Below are positions 9,042 to 22,041 of a stretch of DNA of 64,000 nucleotides, in pieces. The position numbers were made by a program, and so were the translations under genes. Origin of the DNA: Undaria pinnatifida (Eukaryota > Sar > Phaeophyceae > Laminariales > Alariaceae); contig JABAKD010000023.1 in the NCBI GenBank assembly GCA_012845835.1, forward strand, positions 24,197,046-24,261,045, read 5' to 3'. The notes under the pieces were generated by a model. That model was not told the DNA's origin. It saw only the letters and a list, made by a program, of their open reading frames with translations, and did no database searches. Numbering within the stretch: the stretch's first letter is position 1; each line of letters begins with the position of its first letter.

Positions 9042-11905
9042 GACGTCAACAGCGGGCAAGACGGGTGCTACCATGGAGGTGCACCAGTTTTTCTTCTGAG
9101 ATACCTCAATCCGGGAGATTACGATCTACCCCGAGAACATATTTGTAGAAATACGGAACTGGTACCGGATGGAAAACACCATGGTCTACGTACACAACGA
9201 AACCCACAACAAACACATAGGCTGATTCCGACGATTTAGCGTCAAGGATCCCGTCATCCAGAAATATTTCAGACGTAAAGTGCTACCTCTATATATGGCA
9301 GCACGTGCCGCAACGTATACCCATACTTAACGGCGTCTCCAAAAAAACATACGAAACGGCGACTAAGATTACGCCACGCGTGCGTCTCTTGCACCTTGGC
9401 GGAAGAAACGCAACATTTAAGGTTCAAATCCCGGGGGCATTCGGAGGCGGGCTGCGCCGTTTCCTTCTCTCCCGAGGCGCGAGATGATCCGACGTTACGA
9501 GGCGTTGACGATGACGGCAACGAATGTTTCTTGTGGAGAAGGTCCATGGCGGGGACCAAAAACTCGTGCATCCACGGTATGCCTGCTCCGTAGTTTCCTT
9601 CTCTGTTGACAAAGTGGTTGATTCAGTCGTTAACCCTGCCAGGTCGACCCTCGGCGATACGGATGACGACATTGACTCCGAACGCTCCGCGAAAGGCCGC
9701 TTGCGCAAGTTTGCACCATAGGTTGAGTTTCGCTGGGAGCACAGCAGGCCTAGCAACGGCTCCTTGTCCCTACTGTAGATCGCGATTTTCAGTTGGTACC
9801 TGGCCGACGACGTTCATATACGACGTGAAACGACGTGAAACGACGTGACCATACGCCCCCACCGTTGCTGGGACACAGGCGCGACGTTAGTACCCAAAGG
9901 ACTTGAAAGGCAAAAGCAAATTTTGTGTCAACATGACGACGACGTAATCTGCACCGCGCTTGTTGCTCCATTTTGTCAGGGTTCGTGCACATTATCAAGC
10001 AGATCCCTCGAGTGCAGGCGGGGTTCTTTCTTTACCAGTGCGTTGTATTGAGAAACGAGTGCCTCTTGGCTAGGACCTTCCTTGATAAAAATCCAACCTT
10101 CGACGATTAAGCATTCGAGACGGAGGACGTCCTCCTCGCAGTGTGTGGGCGGGGTGGGGGCCCAAGTGCCATTGATCGTAGGGAGGGGACAAGTGCTATG
10201 ATCAGGAACCGACACGCACATTATTCCCAGGGAGAGGGGGGGAGAAGCGTTGGGGTGTAGGGCGGTGGGCGGGGAACGGCGGACGGCAGGACAAGGGTTG
10301 GATGAAACTCTCTGGGGGTGGCGTGCTTAGCAGCAAAGAAACTATAGTAATTGTGACGTAAAAGGGTAGTATTCGATGCCCGGTCTAGCCTCCCCTTGGC
10401 GGTGTGGTGCCCACGGACCCACGAATCGTTGTCGACAGGTCGCACGCCGAGCGTTGTTTAGGAGTGGCACAATAGCCGCTTACACCGGGGAGATTTTAGG
10501 GCTCGGCACGCCCATACCTTAGCCGGTAATAACGTGTACAACCTGAGTTAGGGCATGTTTGCATAGCGCCCGGCGCCGCGTCATGACGTCAAACAATATT
10601 TTCCAGCGGAACCTGAGTCATCAACGGAGCGGGAACGTGGTTGACACATGTCCACTGATGTTCACCACACAAGTCCCAATCTAAAAAAAAAAACGAAAAA
10701 GCGAACATACACAGTAGGCACATGTAGGGCCAAAATGACCTGAGAAAATGTCGGCGAGATTTAACGTCTGCAACAGACAACGATGGACGAAACGAGTAAC
10801 TGCGCAATTGGGATTTCAACGGCGGGCGCCAGTGAGGCGCTCTGACCCACACTCTCGTCACAGTGTAAAGAACACGGCCGTGATATGTGGCTGGCGCAAG
10901 CCGGGCGTGTGATAGAAACTCGTTTGGGCGCTGCTGTGTAGAAAATAGGTGACAAAGTTGTCTTTCCGTTCCGTTTTCAACTCAGGAGCAGCACGGAGGT
11001 ATCTTTTCACGATGTCTTCTTGCAAAATTTCGGATAATAGACTTAGCAATATCGCGTTTCCATTGTCATCGGTACTACGACCTCGATTTTGGTATGGTGG
11101 CGTCGGTGGCGGGCAGGAGGCGTGAGGTTGGAAGCACCCTATTACGCCGAAATCGACGCTGAGGAAGAAAGGGCTTTTCCGCGCTTACACACGGGTAGGG
11201 CGCTGGAGACCAACGTAACGCACACCATCGAGAACATCAAACTCGAAATATAAGAACGAAATCACGAGACAGGATAGAACCAAGTAATAAATCGATGCGG
11301 CTGGCCGGTAACGCCTCCGTGCCTGCTGGCGGGCCGTTCATATATCTGTTACCTGCTCGGGGGCGTTTCAAGCTTTTTGTCGCTGGTTCATTTGACTTTC
11401 GTGCCTGCTAGTGATTTTTGGTGCAGTATTGAACGTTACAGCTGGCCTTTTCTTGCAGATTCGGGCAGAGCTACTGTCCTTCTGTGCCAACAGCTGATGT
11501 TTTAGATGGATGCGGACAAGGTGCATCTTGCATTTGTTATTGAAGTATGCGTCAGACCTACCACCTTTCACTTTTTGCACGACCACTCGCAACTAGCTCT
11601 GTCTTCCTCGGACCTGTGGCACAACCTGCAGAGAAAACACAATGCAGCATGCACAAAAACAGTACGAATACCATAGTACTCCCGCCCGATCGTCTGGCAT
11701 CACCTGAATGCCCCTGTGTGGAGCTCTGCCACGCATGGTCTGTCAGTATGTCTCTTTGGGTGTGCCGATGCTGGAATCCGGTTTGATTCGTATTTGTTGG
11801 TTGACCTATCTCGTGCCAGCTGCATCGCAGCAGCCGGCAGCCAGTCAGCGCACTACCGACTGCTAGAATTGTGGCGTCGGGCCAAACCTTACCTCGGCCG
11901 ACTCT
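8830..11905. other. Right half of element A body, decayed coding on uncertain strand
   Basis: No intact gene is seen. Some short + strand segments look protein-like but are split by stops: SDVFDVPCVETTKVLFTLRF near 8845-8920, TIYPENIFVEIRNWY near 9118-9165, SERSAKGRLRKFA near 9679-9717, and YYAEIDAEEERAFPRLHTG near 11137-11190. A minus-strand frame (9976-10221) is open in both copies. Between the two copies, substitutions show no clear codon bias on either strand. I read this as a multi-gene region long out of selection. No family is recognised. Confidence 0.4.
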
Positions 11906-11944
11906 AATGGTACTCGTAGGGGCAATATATTAGAAAAAACACAT

Positions 11945-14096
11945 GATAATTTGCTCCCACGGAAGCATCGAAAAATATACTCCTTGGAATTGGAAGGTTT
12001 CGTGGAAGCTACTTCCACGCAAGCCTACGCTTTACTTCCATGACAAGTTGACATGATTTTTTTTATGTAAACCTCTTCCATGGATGTGTTATTACATTAA
12101 AACGGGTTAATTGCTTCCACCAAAGATTTCATTGGAGTGGGTTTCAGTGGGAGCTGTCGTGGAAGCCGCTCAAATTGCGTGGAAGCTGCGGAAGCTTACG
12201 TGGAAGTAAAACGTAAAATTTGGTGGATGCACGTTCAAATATTTCCTGGAAGCTACTTTCAAAGTTTCACGGCAAGCGTTCGGAAACGCTTTCGTGGATG
12301 CCGGTGAGCTTCCGGTGTTTCGTGGAAGCTGCCATTTGCTTCCATTGAACTAAAACCTAAACCCCTTTGGAAACGATTTCGTGGAAGCTTTCGAATCCGT
12401 GGACGTTTTTGTGGAAGCTTTTGTAGGAGCTTCCGTGCAAGCTTTCGTCCGACGTTCAGTGAAAGCTTTCGTCCGACTTGCCTGAATGTTTTTGCCTGAC
12501 CTTCCGTGGAAGCTGCCGGTTGCTTCCATGGAACGAAAACGTGAATAATCCGTGGAAAAGCTTTCGTGAACGTTTTCTAATCCGTGGACGTTTTCGTGGA
12601 GGCTCCCGTGGAAGCTACTTCCATGGAAGCTTTCCGGGAAGTTACTTCCGTCAAAGCTTTCGTGGGAGTAACGTCCGTCGAAGATTTCGTGGAAGTTACT
12701 TCTGTGGAAGCTTTCGTGAGAGTTACTTTCGTGCAGGTGTTCGGGAAACGGGGAAGCTTTCGTCGAAGCTTCCATGGAAGCTCTGGTGGAAGTTGCTTCT
12801 ATGGAAGCTTTGTTGGAAGCTTTTGTAAAAGTTATTTCAATGGAAGTTTATCGTGGAAGCTTCAGTGGAAGTTAAGAAGGATTCCGTAGACCCTTCCGTG
12901 GAAGATACGAAGGCTTCCGTGAGATGTTCTTCCATGGTTTCGTGAAAGTTAGTTCCATTAAAGCTTTCTTGGAAGCTTTCGTGGAAGTTACTTCCTTGGA
13001 AGCTTTGGTGAAATTACTTTCATGAAAGCTTTCGTGGAAGCTTTCGTGAACGTTACTTCCATGGGAGCTTTCGTGGAAGCTTTCGTAAAGGTTACTTTCA
13101 TGGAAGCTTTCGTGGACGCTTCTGTGGAAGTGACGAAGGCTGGCGTGGAAGTTACTTCCATAGGTTCGTGAACGTTACTTCCATGAAAGCTTTCGTTGAA
13201 GCTTTCGTGGAAGTTACGTCCATGGAAGCTTTCGTGGAAGCGTCTTCCATGGAAGCTTTCGTGGAAGCTTTCGCGAAATGTTTCTTCCATGGGAGCTTTC
13301 GTGGAAGCTTTCGTGAAGGTTTCTTTCATTAAAGCTTCCGTGCACCCTTCTGTGAAAGTTACGAAGGATTCCATGAAAGTAACTTCCATGGAAGCTTTCG
13401 TGAAAGTTACTTCCATAGAAGCTTTCGTGGAATTTACTCCCACGGAAGCGTTCGTGGAAGCTTTGGTGGGAGTTACTTTCATGAAAGCTTACGTGAAGTT
13501 ACGAAGGCTTCCGTTGAAGTACGTGAAGGTACTTCCCTGGAAGCTTCCGTGTAAGCTTTCGTGAAAGTTACGTCCATGAATGCTTTCGTGGACGATTTCG
13601 TGAAAGTAACTTCCATTAAAGCTTTTGTGAAAGCTTTCGTGGAAGTTACTTTCATTGAAACTTTCGTAGAATCTTTCGTGGAATCGTTCGTGCAAATTAC
13701 CTCCGTGGAAGTAACTTTAACGAGTTCTTTCGGGTGAGATGTCGTGGAATGTTCTACGGAAGTTGATTCCATGAAAGCCTCCGTGGAAGCTGTCGTGAAT
13801 GTTGCTTCCGTGGAATTTGCTTCCATGGACGTTTTCGTGGAAGGGTTACTTCCATGGAAGCTTTCGTGGAAGTTTTCGTGCAAGGTTTGTCCGTGGAAGC
13901 TTCCATGGAAGCTTTCGTGGAAGCTGCTTTGAAAGTTGCTCCCATGGAAGGTTTCGTGGAGGCTTCGGGGAAGCTCCCGTGGAAGCTTCCGTGGAAGCTT
14001 CCATATACTCCATGGAAGCTTTAATGGAAGCTTTCATGGAGGCTTCCACCGCTTCCATGGAGGCGGTGAAGCTTCCACGGAAGCTTTCATGACCTT
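11945..14096 (+). repeat. Satellite array R1 (GGAAGCTTTCGT family), right end of element A copy 1
   Basis: About 2.1 kb is made of degenerate units alternating GTGGAAGCTTTC (12 nt) and GTGGAAGTTACTTCCATG-like blocks, giving frequent 27-nt periods. The units are rich in short palindromes such as GGAAGCTTCC and TTCCATGGAA. Unit lengths are mostly multiples of three and stops are rare, so long spurious frames appear on both strands (VEAFVEVTSMEAF type on +, STKASTEVTS type on -). The same family forms arrays at 51236-54150 (same orientation) and 37215-38500 (inverted). Confidence 0.95.
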
Positions 14097-15290
14097 CCAC
14101 GCCAAATCAAGTAGTGCAGGAGACCGACATACGGTATAACGTACAAATTGCTCCTCAGTGTGTGCCGTTCTCACGATATATACCGTTATTTTCTTTCTTT
14201 TCAGAGACATATTCAGAAATTCCCATTCCCTTGTCCGTCTTGATTGTTTATCCTAAGTTGGCTATGTGTTCAGACATCGTGAAACAGGTAAACAACGCAA
14301 TCGCGCCGCTGAATTGACGAACGAAAATGAAATGTCAGCGAACGTGCTACAAACATCACAATAAAGACCAAGACAAAGAAAAACAGGACGGAAAACAGCT
14401 AAAAAATAGCACTCAGAAGGACACCTGAAATGAGATAACAAAACCAGCAGGACGTAAAGAAACGTGTCGAACCAACATTATATATTCTTGTCCCCGTCGA
14501 TGGTCTGTTTCTTATTTGCCGCGTAAGTTGTTTGTAGAATCAGTCTGGCGCATCACCAACCAGCACGACGAAGAAAAGAAACGAAATAGACAAGGAGGAA
14601 TAAACACAAAGAGAGAGAGAGAGAGAGAGAAATAAGGCCAAGCGAAAACAAAAAAAAACGTATCCGTACCTCAGACGGGCTACAAGAAAATAATAGGTTT
14701 CCCCCTCGCTTCCTCTTTGACGAGCCGGGAGTCTAGTCTCACGGTCTGCCCCCTCCTTCTTGTTAATAATTCCCGTCGACAGCAGCTTAAGATTTCAGTG
14801 CTGCCGCGGTCGCTTCCCCAAAGAAAAGTTCGAGTGATATGAGAATAAATGTGCGGATATCTCAGTGCTCAGTGTAATAACAGGAGGTCGAGAACAATTA
14901 GAGTACGCCGTTTCCGAAGCAACCTTACCACTGCTCTCGGGGTGGGTTGAGGAGCGCAATTACATGCAGCCACACTAGTCTATAGACTCTGCGAGAGCAA
15001 GTCAATGCATTACAACGCGTGGCCAAATTACACAAGATACAAGACGTAAATACAGGGGTTACGGTTTCAGAGCTATTCTACTAGTTTTTCGAGAAATGCC
15101 GATTTAAAAGAGCTCCACATGGCTTGACACAAAAGGTGGCATATTAAATAGAGGGGTTGGACACTCAGGGACAATGGACAATGTCGAACTCGTGGTAGTC
15201 GCAGAAGTTTGAAGTTGCGTAGACAGGTTCCACCTACCAGTCGACGTGATGCCTTGTTACGCCTTCTTCCAGCCTTGTTCGATTGCGGTA
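14097..15290. other. Gene-poor stretch right of array R1
   Basis: A 67-codon frame at 14114-14317 (+) is hydrophobic and unconvincing. A (GA)n run lies at 14611-14631. The sequence is A-rich on the + strand near 14320-14700. No RNA gene or mobile element is recognised. Confidence 0.4.
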
Positions 15291-16230
15291 TATCTGCCCC
15301 CCGCCCCCCGCCCCCCCCCCTTGCTCTTGAGCGCCACGCACCGGGACGACTATCTTGAGTCCGCTTCGTTTTGGCGTTGTGTTGTTGACTGAGAGCCCGT
15401 CGCCTGTCCGTGGTGTCTTAGTTTGTGGTGTATTTATTGGTTTGCTTTTTTGAGATGTTTGTCTCAGCCCTCTCGCGGGGGGGGTGGGGGGGGGTGACGC
15501 CGAAACTGCGATATTTCTGCCTCCGCGCTGGTTTGTTCTTCCTAGACCAGTTTCCCGTTACGTCCCTTTCTTCGTCCCTCTTTCCTTCGCCTATTATGCT
15601 GCCCTTTTGGATACCCTTGGGCGACATGGAGGCTGTTGTGCCGGTGTAGAGGAAGCCGGTATGGAGATCGTTATCGTCATATATGCAGGGAGCAGGGGGC
15701 AGACCAGGTAGTAGTGCCCCTATCCCTATGGAACTTAAACTCGGACCCAGTTTGGGTGCTGTGTCGACACCGGTCGGGTGGTGCTGTGTAGGTTGCTGCT
15801 GCGGGTCATCTTACAGCACCTACTAACGGTAGGGGTTGCTGTTTTTGGGGCCTGCTTGGAATGTTTTTTGTGGCCGGCTCAGCTCCTCAAGTGAGAAACT
15901 ACCGGTTGTTCTGACACTTTTGCCAGTATTGTTTTAAGACTAACAGCGCATGGAAGTGATATCTGATTGTGCGATTGGGCGATTGGATGCCTTCGAAGTC
16001 GTCTTTCGGGCGAAATGTTGAGCTCCTCATGTTATGAGGTCAGAAACTTCTGCTGCACCCCTACCGTGGATGACCTCCATGACGCTTGCTTTAAGTATAC
16101 CTAGATTCGTTTTAGTTGTATTATGTACATAGGTTTGGGGGCGATGATGGCGGTATGGGCCCTCCAACATCTCGTCAGAAACAGTAGGCAGGTGATAGAC
16201 CAGCGGCAAAATACTCCTCTCATACATTAT
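15291..16230. other. Gene-poor stretch with C and G homopolymers
   Basis: C runs occur at 15297-15320 and G runs near 15477-15495. A segment near 15742-15796 (GACCCAGTTTGGGTGCT... GGTGGTGCTGTGTAGG) is imperfectly repeated at about 16239-16294 (AACCCAGTATGGGCGCT... GGTGTTGTGTGCC), in direct orientation. A 70-codon minus frame (16027-16239) is weakly protein-like but unrecognised. Confidence 0.35.
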
Positions 16231-19200
16231 TAGGTGCATTCGGAACCCAGTATGGGCGCTACCCCCGACGCTGGCAGGGCGGTGTTGTGTGCCTTGTTAT
16301 CGTTTTCGGTTATATGCCTTGTTTTCTTTTTCGGTTTTTGCTTTTTTCGTTTAATCTCGCCGTGTTTTTGTTTCACTCACTCCAGTGTCTTGTCTTCTGG
16401 GCTCCTTTTCTCACCTTCCCTGCGTTCATTTTCTCTCTCTGTCCTTCTTTTTTTCTTTTATTTGTTTTCTTCTTTCTCTTCCTGCGTCCTTTGTAAGTTG
16501 TCTGGTGTGCTGGCTTATTGTGATGTACAATGGCAACACAACGGTGATTGCCACAGTTTCAGGTGTCTAGGAGTACGTACGGTGAGCGCAAAGCAGTACA
16601 AGTAGGATTATGCCGCACCCGTTCCGTACGACCCTTTCGCAACGTTGTACTTTCGGAGACCAATGTTATCATCCTCCAGTCAGCAGTGCCCGGTGGCTAA
16701 TCAACTTTCATCTTCATCTTTCCCCTCTGAACCTCCAAAGGGGTTAAGTTCCGCTTTCTATCGTATCCACTGCTTTAGGCATTGCATCTGGTCAAATAAC
16801 ATTGCTGTTTTTTTAGCGATATGTCGTGTGTCATGTTTATGACTGCAGAGCTCGTCTCTCTGAGAGGAGGCATCGGCGCGGACACCGACTGGTTATCCTG
16901 GGTGTTGAGGGTTGGAAATGTCAGTATATATTGTGGCCAACACTTACACTTGTATCTGTCATGGATAATGTGTGATACCCTGGCACGGTGGTTTGAGAGG
17001 CTGTGCGGTCGACGTTAGTCGGGGTGATGGCACGGAGCAGAAGGATAGCCTGGAAGACGAAGTGCTTCCGAGATGTAGAGAAGATGTTGATTAGTACAAC
17101 GGCGGCGCTAAATTTGGCCAATACCCACAGATAGATATATACCGCAGAGTTGCAGGAGCCCAGACGACGGCTGCTTCCCAGAGATGACCAGGACAGCTAT
17201 GATCCGGAAAGGTCTACAAGAGAGAGCCACACGAGAGAGTGAGGTGCCTGGATATCAAGCGGTGAATCTTACGGAAGTGGTTCCTCTGCACACTTACGTA
17301 CGTTACACTCGAACCGACAAATATGAGATCTACGATACACAAGAGCGGTGCTACTGAACATTGACTCATAATGACTATGTACTAACATTTCCATAACAGT
17401 ATCGAATTGGCCCAATGGAACCCCATGAAAACTCGAGGTTTCTCCCAGCATATTCAGAAAAAAAAAAACGATATGCTACGTACCTGTACTCTTCCATGGA
17501 CATATCGTACTCTTCTTTGGGCGCCGACGACAAGAGTGTTGCTCTCGGTGCCCGTGAAGTCACGCGCTTGCTCGTTGAAGCGCCCGTATCCCGTATAAAA
17601 AAGGTGTTTTCTTACATCGAATGAAGAGAAGTATGAGTTTGAAAGATGTTTACAACGCCTGACACACCCCGTCTAAATATATAGTCTATTATTTTTGTTT
17701 ATCCGCCGGCGGATGGGAAAAAATATAGCTTTATTATTTAGCTCACCACACTTCTCCACGTAATTTTTTACGCGTCGTGTGTCGATTTAACCCAGTTGCT
17801 TTCGCAGCCCAACGCTAGCTGGCGCACCCTTCGGTAATATACCGTAGTTTCCTCTGTACCCGCTTTTCAGATCAGGATAAATAAGGATCTAATTCTGGCG
17901 TGCGCTTCCGCGTACAGCTCTCTCCGACATTCATGTTGAAACGCTGTAATCCATAGAGATCTTGGAGCTAGTGTTAGTGTAAAGGATGTTCGTGAAATAT
18001 ACTTTCTCCTATCACTGGAACCAAAAGGGATCCACGAAAAATTCTCGGGCTCAATTCCAGCCTCTAGAACCCACATTACTATCCGCACCGTTATTACCAG
18101 GCACAAGGTATACATGTCTTTATTTATCGTCCCGTCTATAATCTTCTGCTTTTTCTTCGATTCAGAGCTGGAATAGGCTGCTAGTTAAAGGCGATATTGA
18201 AAGTAAAAACGAAAGGGTCATGAGATTGTTCAGGATTCAGCAGGGTGGCCTGGAAACTGCCGGTCGCTCACGCACATCACCCCTCACTCAATGCAAAGAT
18301 CAGTCCATTCGAAGGGTAACAGCCTCCGATGATGAAGTCCGCGACGCCACACGACCACTCTCATACTGCGAAAATCACCCAACACTAAATTCAAGCCGTT
18401 TGTCTCGACAAATTCGGGGGTGATTGTAAAGGGCGCAATGAAACACTCCTATTTTGGGCCAGGCTCCCATCGTTAACCAGGTACGTGGAAGTACTTGGTA
18501 TATATATGCGAAGCAGCGTATATTTTGCACTATTAATATAATACTACATACCAGTACATACAGCAAAATTTTATTGTAAAATTATGTACTCGGAGTAGTA
18601 CATTTCGTGGAGAAGTTGACCGTATACTAGTAGTCTAAATAAATTGATTTTTTACTCCCAATTTATGAAATGTTGCCACGTGCTTTTCACAAGCTCACTG
18701 CAGTCGTAACAGCAGTTCGATTTCTACAGGCATTCCGAGCCGCGCGGTATAGTCTATACTATAACAGGGTATCACGAACAACTGCATGGTATACCATCCC
18801 GTATCGCTTGCAAACCAAACGACACCAGGAACATATCCATGGCACGTGCACCCGAAAAAATTAGATGGCAGCCGTTCGAGAACGGCATAAACAGTGAAAA
18901 AATCAAATATTTAATCTTGTCTAGTGTAAAGTGTATTTCCTATATTGGTACCAAAGCGATTATATGCGCCGCCTGTCTGTGATCATGGTATCGCGATCCA
19001 GAGCGTTTCGGCCCCTCCCAGGTGCATGGGTAGATACGGTTGGAGAACAGCGAGCAGACCACTACGTCTCACGTCGCACCGAGAGTCGTGGTGGCCGTCC
19101 CGTGCTGAGCATTGCCGACAATTCCGAGCCAGTCCCAACAGCCATCGAGCCAGCCTTGCCGCCGGCTTGCACTCTGCAGTTCGATTTGGGCCGTTGATAG

Positions 19201-19771
19201 GCCTCTATCAACTAGATCATGATAAAAATGCCAGAGCATGGAGCAGTTTCGATAGAAATAGTAGCAGTCATCTATTACGCGTACTAGGGAGTAAGCGGCA
19301 CCCCCGCCCCCACGGCGGTGGCGCCACGGTGAAGAGAGTAGTTTCTAACAGAGGAAAAAACCCCGATGATACCTCATGTTAGGGCAAGAGAGACCACGAT
19401 ACAGAAACAGCAGCATCGTCACAACATACAGCCGATACAAACAGTAGAATTCAAAAACATCCAAGACATGATACCGCAAAAACCCTTCGTAAGAAAAAAT
19501 AAGAAGAAAATAGGAAGAAAACTTCCGAAATCACACTCGTACTGGCGGTTCCCTCACGCGGCGGTCCCCTAACGCACTACAGTACTCGCACTGTGATCAC
19601 GTGTGTGCATGCGTGGCATCTTAGTATTATACTGTTTACAACAACAGCGGCATGATAGACTCTGGGCCGTACGTATTATGCAAGAAACACTGGAGGAATC
19701 TTGACGGACAGATCTCACGAAATAAATAAGGTTGTGATAGATAAGCGATGGAAGTATATACCGCTAGACCA
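16231..19771. other. Single-copy region with only weak ORFs
   Basis: Pyrimidine-rich DNA near 16290-16500 gives Phe/Leu/Ser-rich frames that I discount. Small frames that look more protein-like are 17415-17624 (+, 69 codons, with SEKKKRYATYLYSSMD and a Lys/Val end) and 18931-19197 (+, 88 codons). Neither has a recognised domain or neighbour context. A perfect 14-bp palindrome is at 17701-17714. No tRNA or rRNA gene was recognised. Confidence 0.35.
17701..17714. other. Perfect palindrome ATCCGCCGGCGGAT
   Basis: This 14-bp perfect inverted repeat is flanked by T-rich sequence on the left and A-rich sequence on the right (TTTTTGTTT...GGGAAAAA), making a wider imperfect dyad. It could be a protein-binding site or a chance structure; nothing nearby fixes a role. 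Confidence 0.4.
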
Positions 19772-20582
19772 TAGTCTATATATTTGGCTAAAACGCAGGC
19801 TGCAACAGAGATACAAAGCGGGAATCAAATTTGGACACAGATATGCAGCAGCACCTAACGATTGTTTGTATTGATTCGCGGACCTGTGTAAGACGTTTCC
19901 TGGCGAAAGAGAGACGAATTGAGTCGTGGTGCTTATTTTTCGAGCGTTGTACAGTGATGATTGCGACGTGGAACATGGTGGCGGAGAGGCAGACAGACGG
20001 CAGGGATAACAGGTGCTTCTAGAAAGCGTGGCAGAAAAAATCAGATATGCCCATAAAACACCAAGTACGTGGGCATCAAACTCAGAGAAGTTCGCAGGAA
20101 CCCTGGCGATTGCTTGTACTGTGCAGTCATGTGTTCCGAGGTGTGCCCTGGCGAGAGAGACGCCTTGTTGAGAATGTTCTGGTCCAAGCGTTGTTTTGTG
20201 CTAGTTTACGATGTGAATCACAGCGTCGGACACGCACAGGAAACAGACGCGAGCATTTTTAAGGTGTGAGGATTCTTTTTCTAGCACCTAAATTATAGCT
20301 CTATTTTGCCAATAAACGGGTGCCACGGGCATCAAAGGTTTGCTCCTTTCTGAGTAAAAAAAATGCATCATGTCATCTACTATGTAGTCTATACCCTGGT
20401 ATATAGACTAGATTCCCTATTATTGCAATGCAAGTTGACGCCAGAATTTTCGGCGTCCATTGTTTACTTAATATAGTAGTCTAGACTGTTTGGTCGTTGA
20501 CGCCAGAAATTTCGTCGAATGCAACAGGTCCCAATCTGTCTTGAGCACCAAGATCTTGAGAAGCCCCACCATATATATGGCA

Positions 20583-20774
20583 ATGGGAAACACGCCATGC
20601 TGTAGGATCGAAACACACGTGGATGGCCACCCAAGCCCCCACCCCCATTCGATCATTCTTGAAACGCCAGCCAGCCTAATACCAGCCAGCGCAGCCAGAC
20701 CAACCAGCTCACCGAAGAAGTGCCCACAGCACTGCACCTTTGCCACTCCAACGTTGCCTCTGCAGCGATGGTGA
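20583..20774 (+). CDS. Small ORF in segmental duplication (copy I)
   Basis: The frame starts MGNTPCCRIETHVDGHPSP and reads KCPQHCTFATPT near its end. It is Pro- and Cys-rich. Copy II has the same start but a longer end (57513-57755), because a short insertion there changes the frame after FATPT. In copy I a donor-like GATGTGAGT is at 20792-20800; in copy II the GT is changed to GA. The two copies therefore differ in whether this block could be spliced onward. No domain is recognised. Confidence 0.3.
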   Translation: MGNTPCCRIETHVDGHPSPHPHSIILETPASLIPASAARPTSSPKKCPQHCTFATPTLPLQRW

Positions 20775-21556
20775 CTGCTACAATCTCGTCCGATGTGAGT
20801 AAGCACGAGCTGTAGTTTCCTATTTTTCTCGGTCTGTAAGATCTACGAGCCGTGGCTGGTCAGCGAAGCCCTTACTTAGACCGCCGCGCCGGCGGCTCCT
20901 CTGACCAATGCACGCTTCCTCTGATCCGCACCTGCCCCCGCCTTGCTGCATCCCATGCGCAAGCACAGATTTTTGGTGAAGCACCCGGCTCAAGAACAGT
21001 TCGGCGAGGTGGAAGGCCTGGTCAGGGAATAATCGAGGCCAACCGAAAGGTCAGTCAGGGCACTCTCAATGCCTTGTATGCAGGGTGGAATCAGGGCATC
21101 CCGAAATGCTCGCCACACCTTAGCGGCAGCGCGTACCCTGTGCATGCATGCAGAAAGTGCATCGCGCGCGCTTTGTGCATCGTTGCCATTAGCATGCGCG
21201 CTTTAAATTTTCGCCCGCGCTTTGTATGTCATGCTTAGATCGTGTGAAAAGGCAACGACACCCATGTTGTGCACATGTAGACTAAATTTCTTATGCCTTG
21301 TGTAGTCGACTGCTGCACTCGGCCGGAAAACGCATGAAGCACGCAATGGCAGTTGTGAACGAACCAGACTATTAATAGGATACCAGGCCTACGCTCGACG
21401 CAAGCAAGAACGTCGCACAGTTCCTTCAATGGCGCGCGAACCTTGTCAGTACATGGACCGTGATACGCACACATGCCTCGAATTTTGAATCAGCCGTACA
21501 TGTACACAAAACGCGATGCGTTCAAAATATTGAACGTCTGCCGTTAGACTTGGGAG

Positions 21557-21748
21557 GTGGAGACCCTTATCAGTGATCAATCAAATCAGGTTATTAAAAT
21601 TGAACATAGTTGCTTCTGTGATTTAGAGGGGCACAAGTCCGTCCCCGGCAGTCGGTCTCCAGGATCAGGGTCCCAACCCGTTTGCCTTTGCAGACCAAAT
21701 GCGTGCTATGAACAAGAAGAGCGCATTGCAGAAAAACATTTAGTCTAG
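21557..21748 (+). CDS. 63-codon ORF preserved in both duplication copies
   Basis: The frame starts METLISDQSNQVIKIEHS and contains three Cys-rich spots (CFCDLEG, CLCRPNAC). The partner at 58496-58681 is open with few changes and a slightly different end. It is short and not similar to anything I recognise. The family D fragment follows directly. It may be an exon of a larger gene. Confidence 0.25.
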   Translation: METLISDQSNQVIKIEHSCFCDLEGHKSVPGSRSPGSGSQPVCLCRPNACYEQEERIAEKHLV

Positions 21749-21769
21749 ACTCTATGCACTGCCTAACAT

Positions 21770-21927
21770 CAACCTTTTGACCCCGATAGCTACACTGTAG
21801 TTGCAACGGGAGTCGCCGACCTATATCCTTAATGAGCACAGACAACCCGTAATACGCGCGATCGGAGTATCACACACAGCTTGCACAGATGAGTTTCGAC
21901 AAAATATTTGATCTCACAGCTGGAGTG
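21770..21927 (-). repeat. Dispersed repeat family D, inverted copy
   Basis: This block matches 801-960 in reverse orientation with moderate divergence. On the + strand it reads ATGAGTTTCGACAAAAT, the MSFDKIFDLTAG version of the shared short frame. It is part of the segmental duplication and is therefore also found at about 58705-58866. Confidence 0.75.
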
Positions 21928-22041
21928 TATCAATATTTTTTATATTATATGCAGTCGTACTTGATGTAAAAAAACACACACAGTTTGTATGTTTTGTACA
22001 CATCTTAGGCATACTTTTCTCGAGGAGCGTACTATGGAGTT

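Larger units (their letters stand above)
6247..14096 (+). mobile_element. Element A, copy 1 (left end missing)
   Basis: From GACACACCGACTAG at 6247 to about 14000 the sequence is repeated in the same order at 40632-43231 plus 48143-54150, with frequent substitutions and small indels. The body (6247-11905) holds decayed coding frames. The right end is a satellite array (11945-14096). The second copy has an additional left arm of about 3.4 kb beginning with an inverted array at 37215. Here that arm is replaced by the AAT microsatellite, so this copy is truncated. At 8819-8823 it keeps ATCAT uninterrupted, the empty site for the copia insertion found in copy 2. The element's class is unknown. 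A short region resembles a KDZ-type transposase (8658-8760), but nothing proves that it drives the element. Confidence 0.75.

Noticed and set aside
9411-9440. GGTTCAAATCCC resembling a tRNA B box
   Set aside because: No cloverleaf can be built around it, and the second copy has lost one base of the motif.
16234-16605. 123-codon Phe/Leu/Ser-rich frame that looks like a membrane protein
   Set aside because: It coincides with a T/C-rich tract, and several overlapping frames have the same composition.
20069-20269. Frame with GDCLYCAV resembling an OTU nucleophile motif
   Set aside because: Copy II reads GDCSHCAV, no catalytic His motif follows, and the frame is short.
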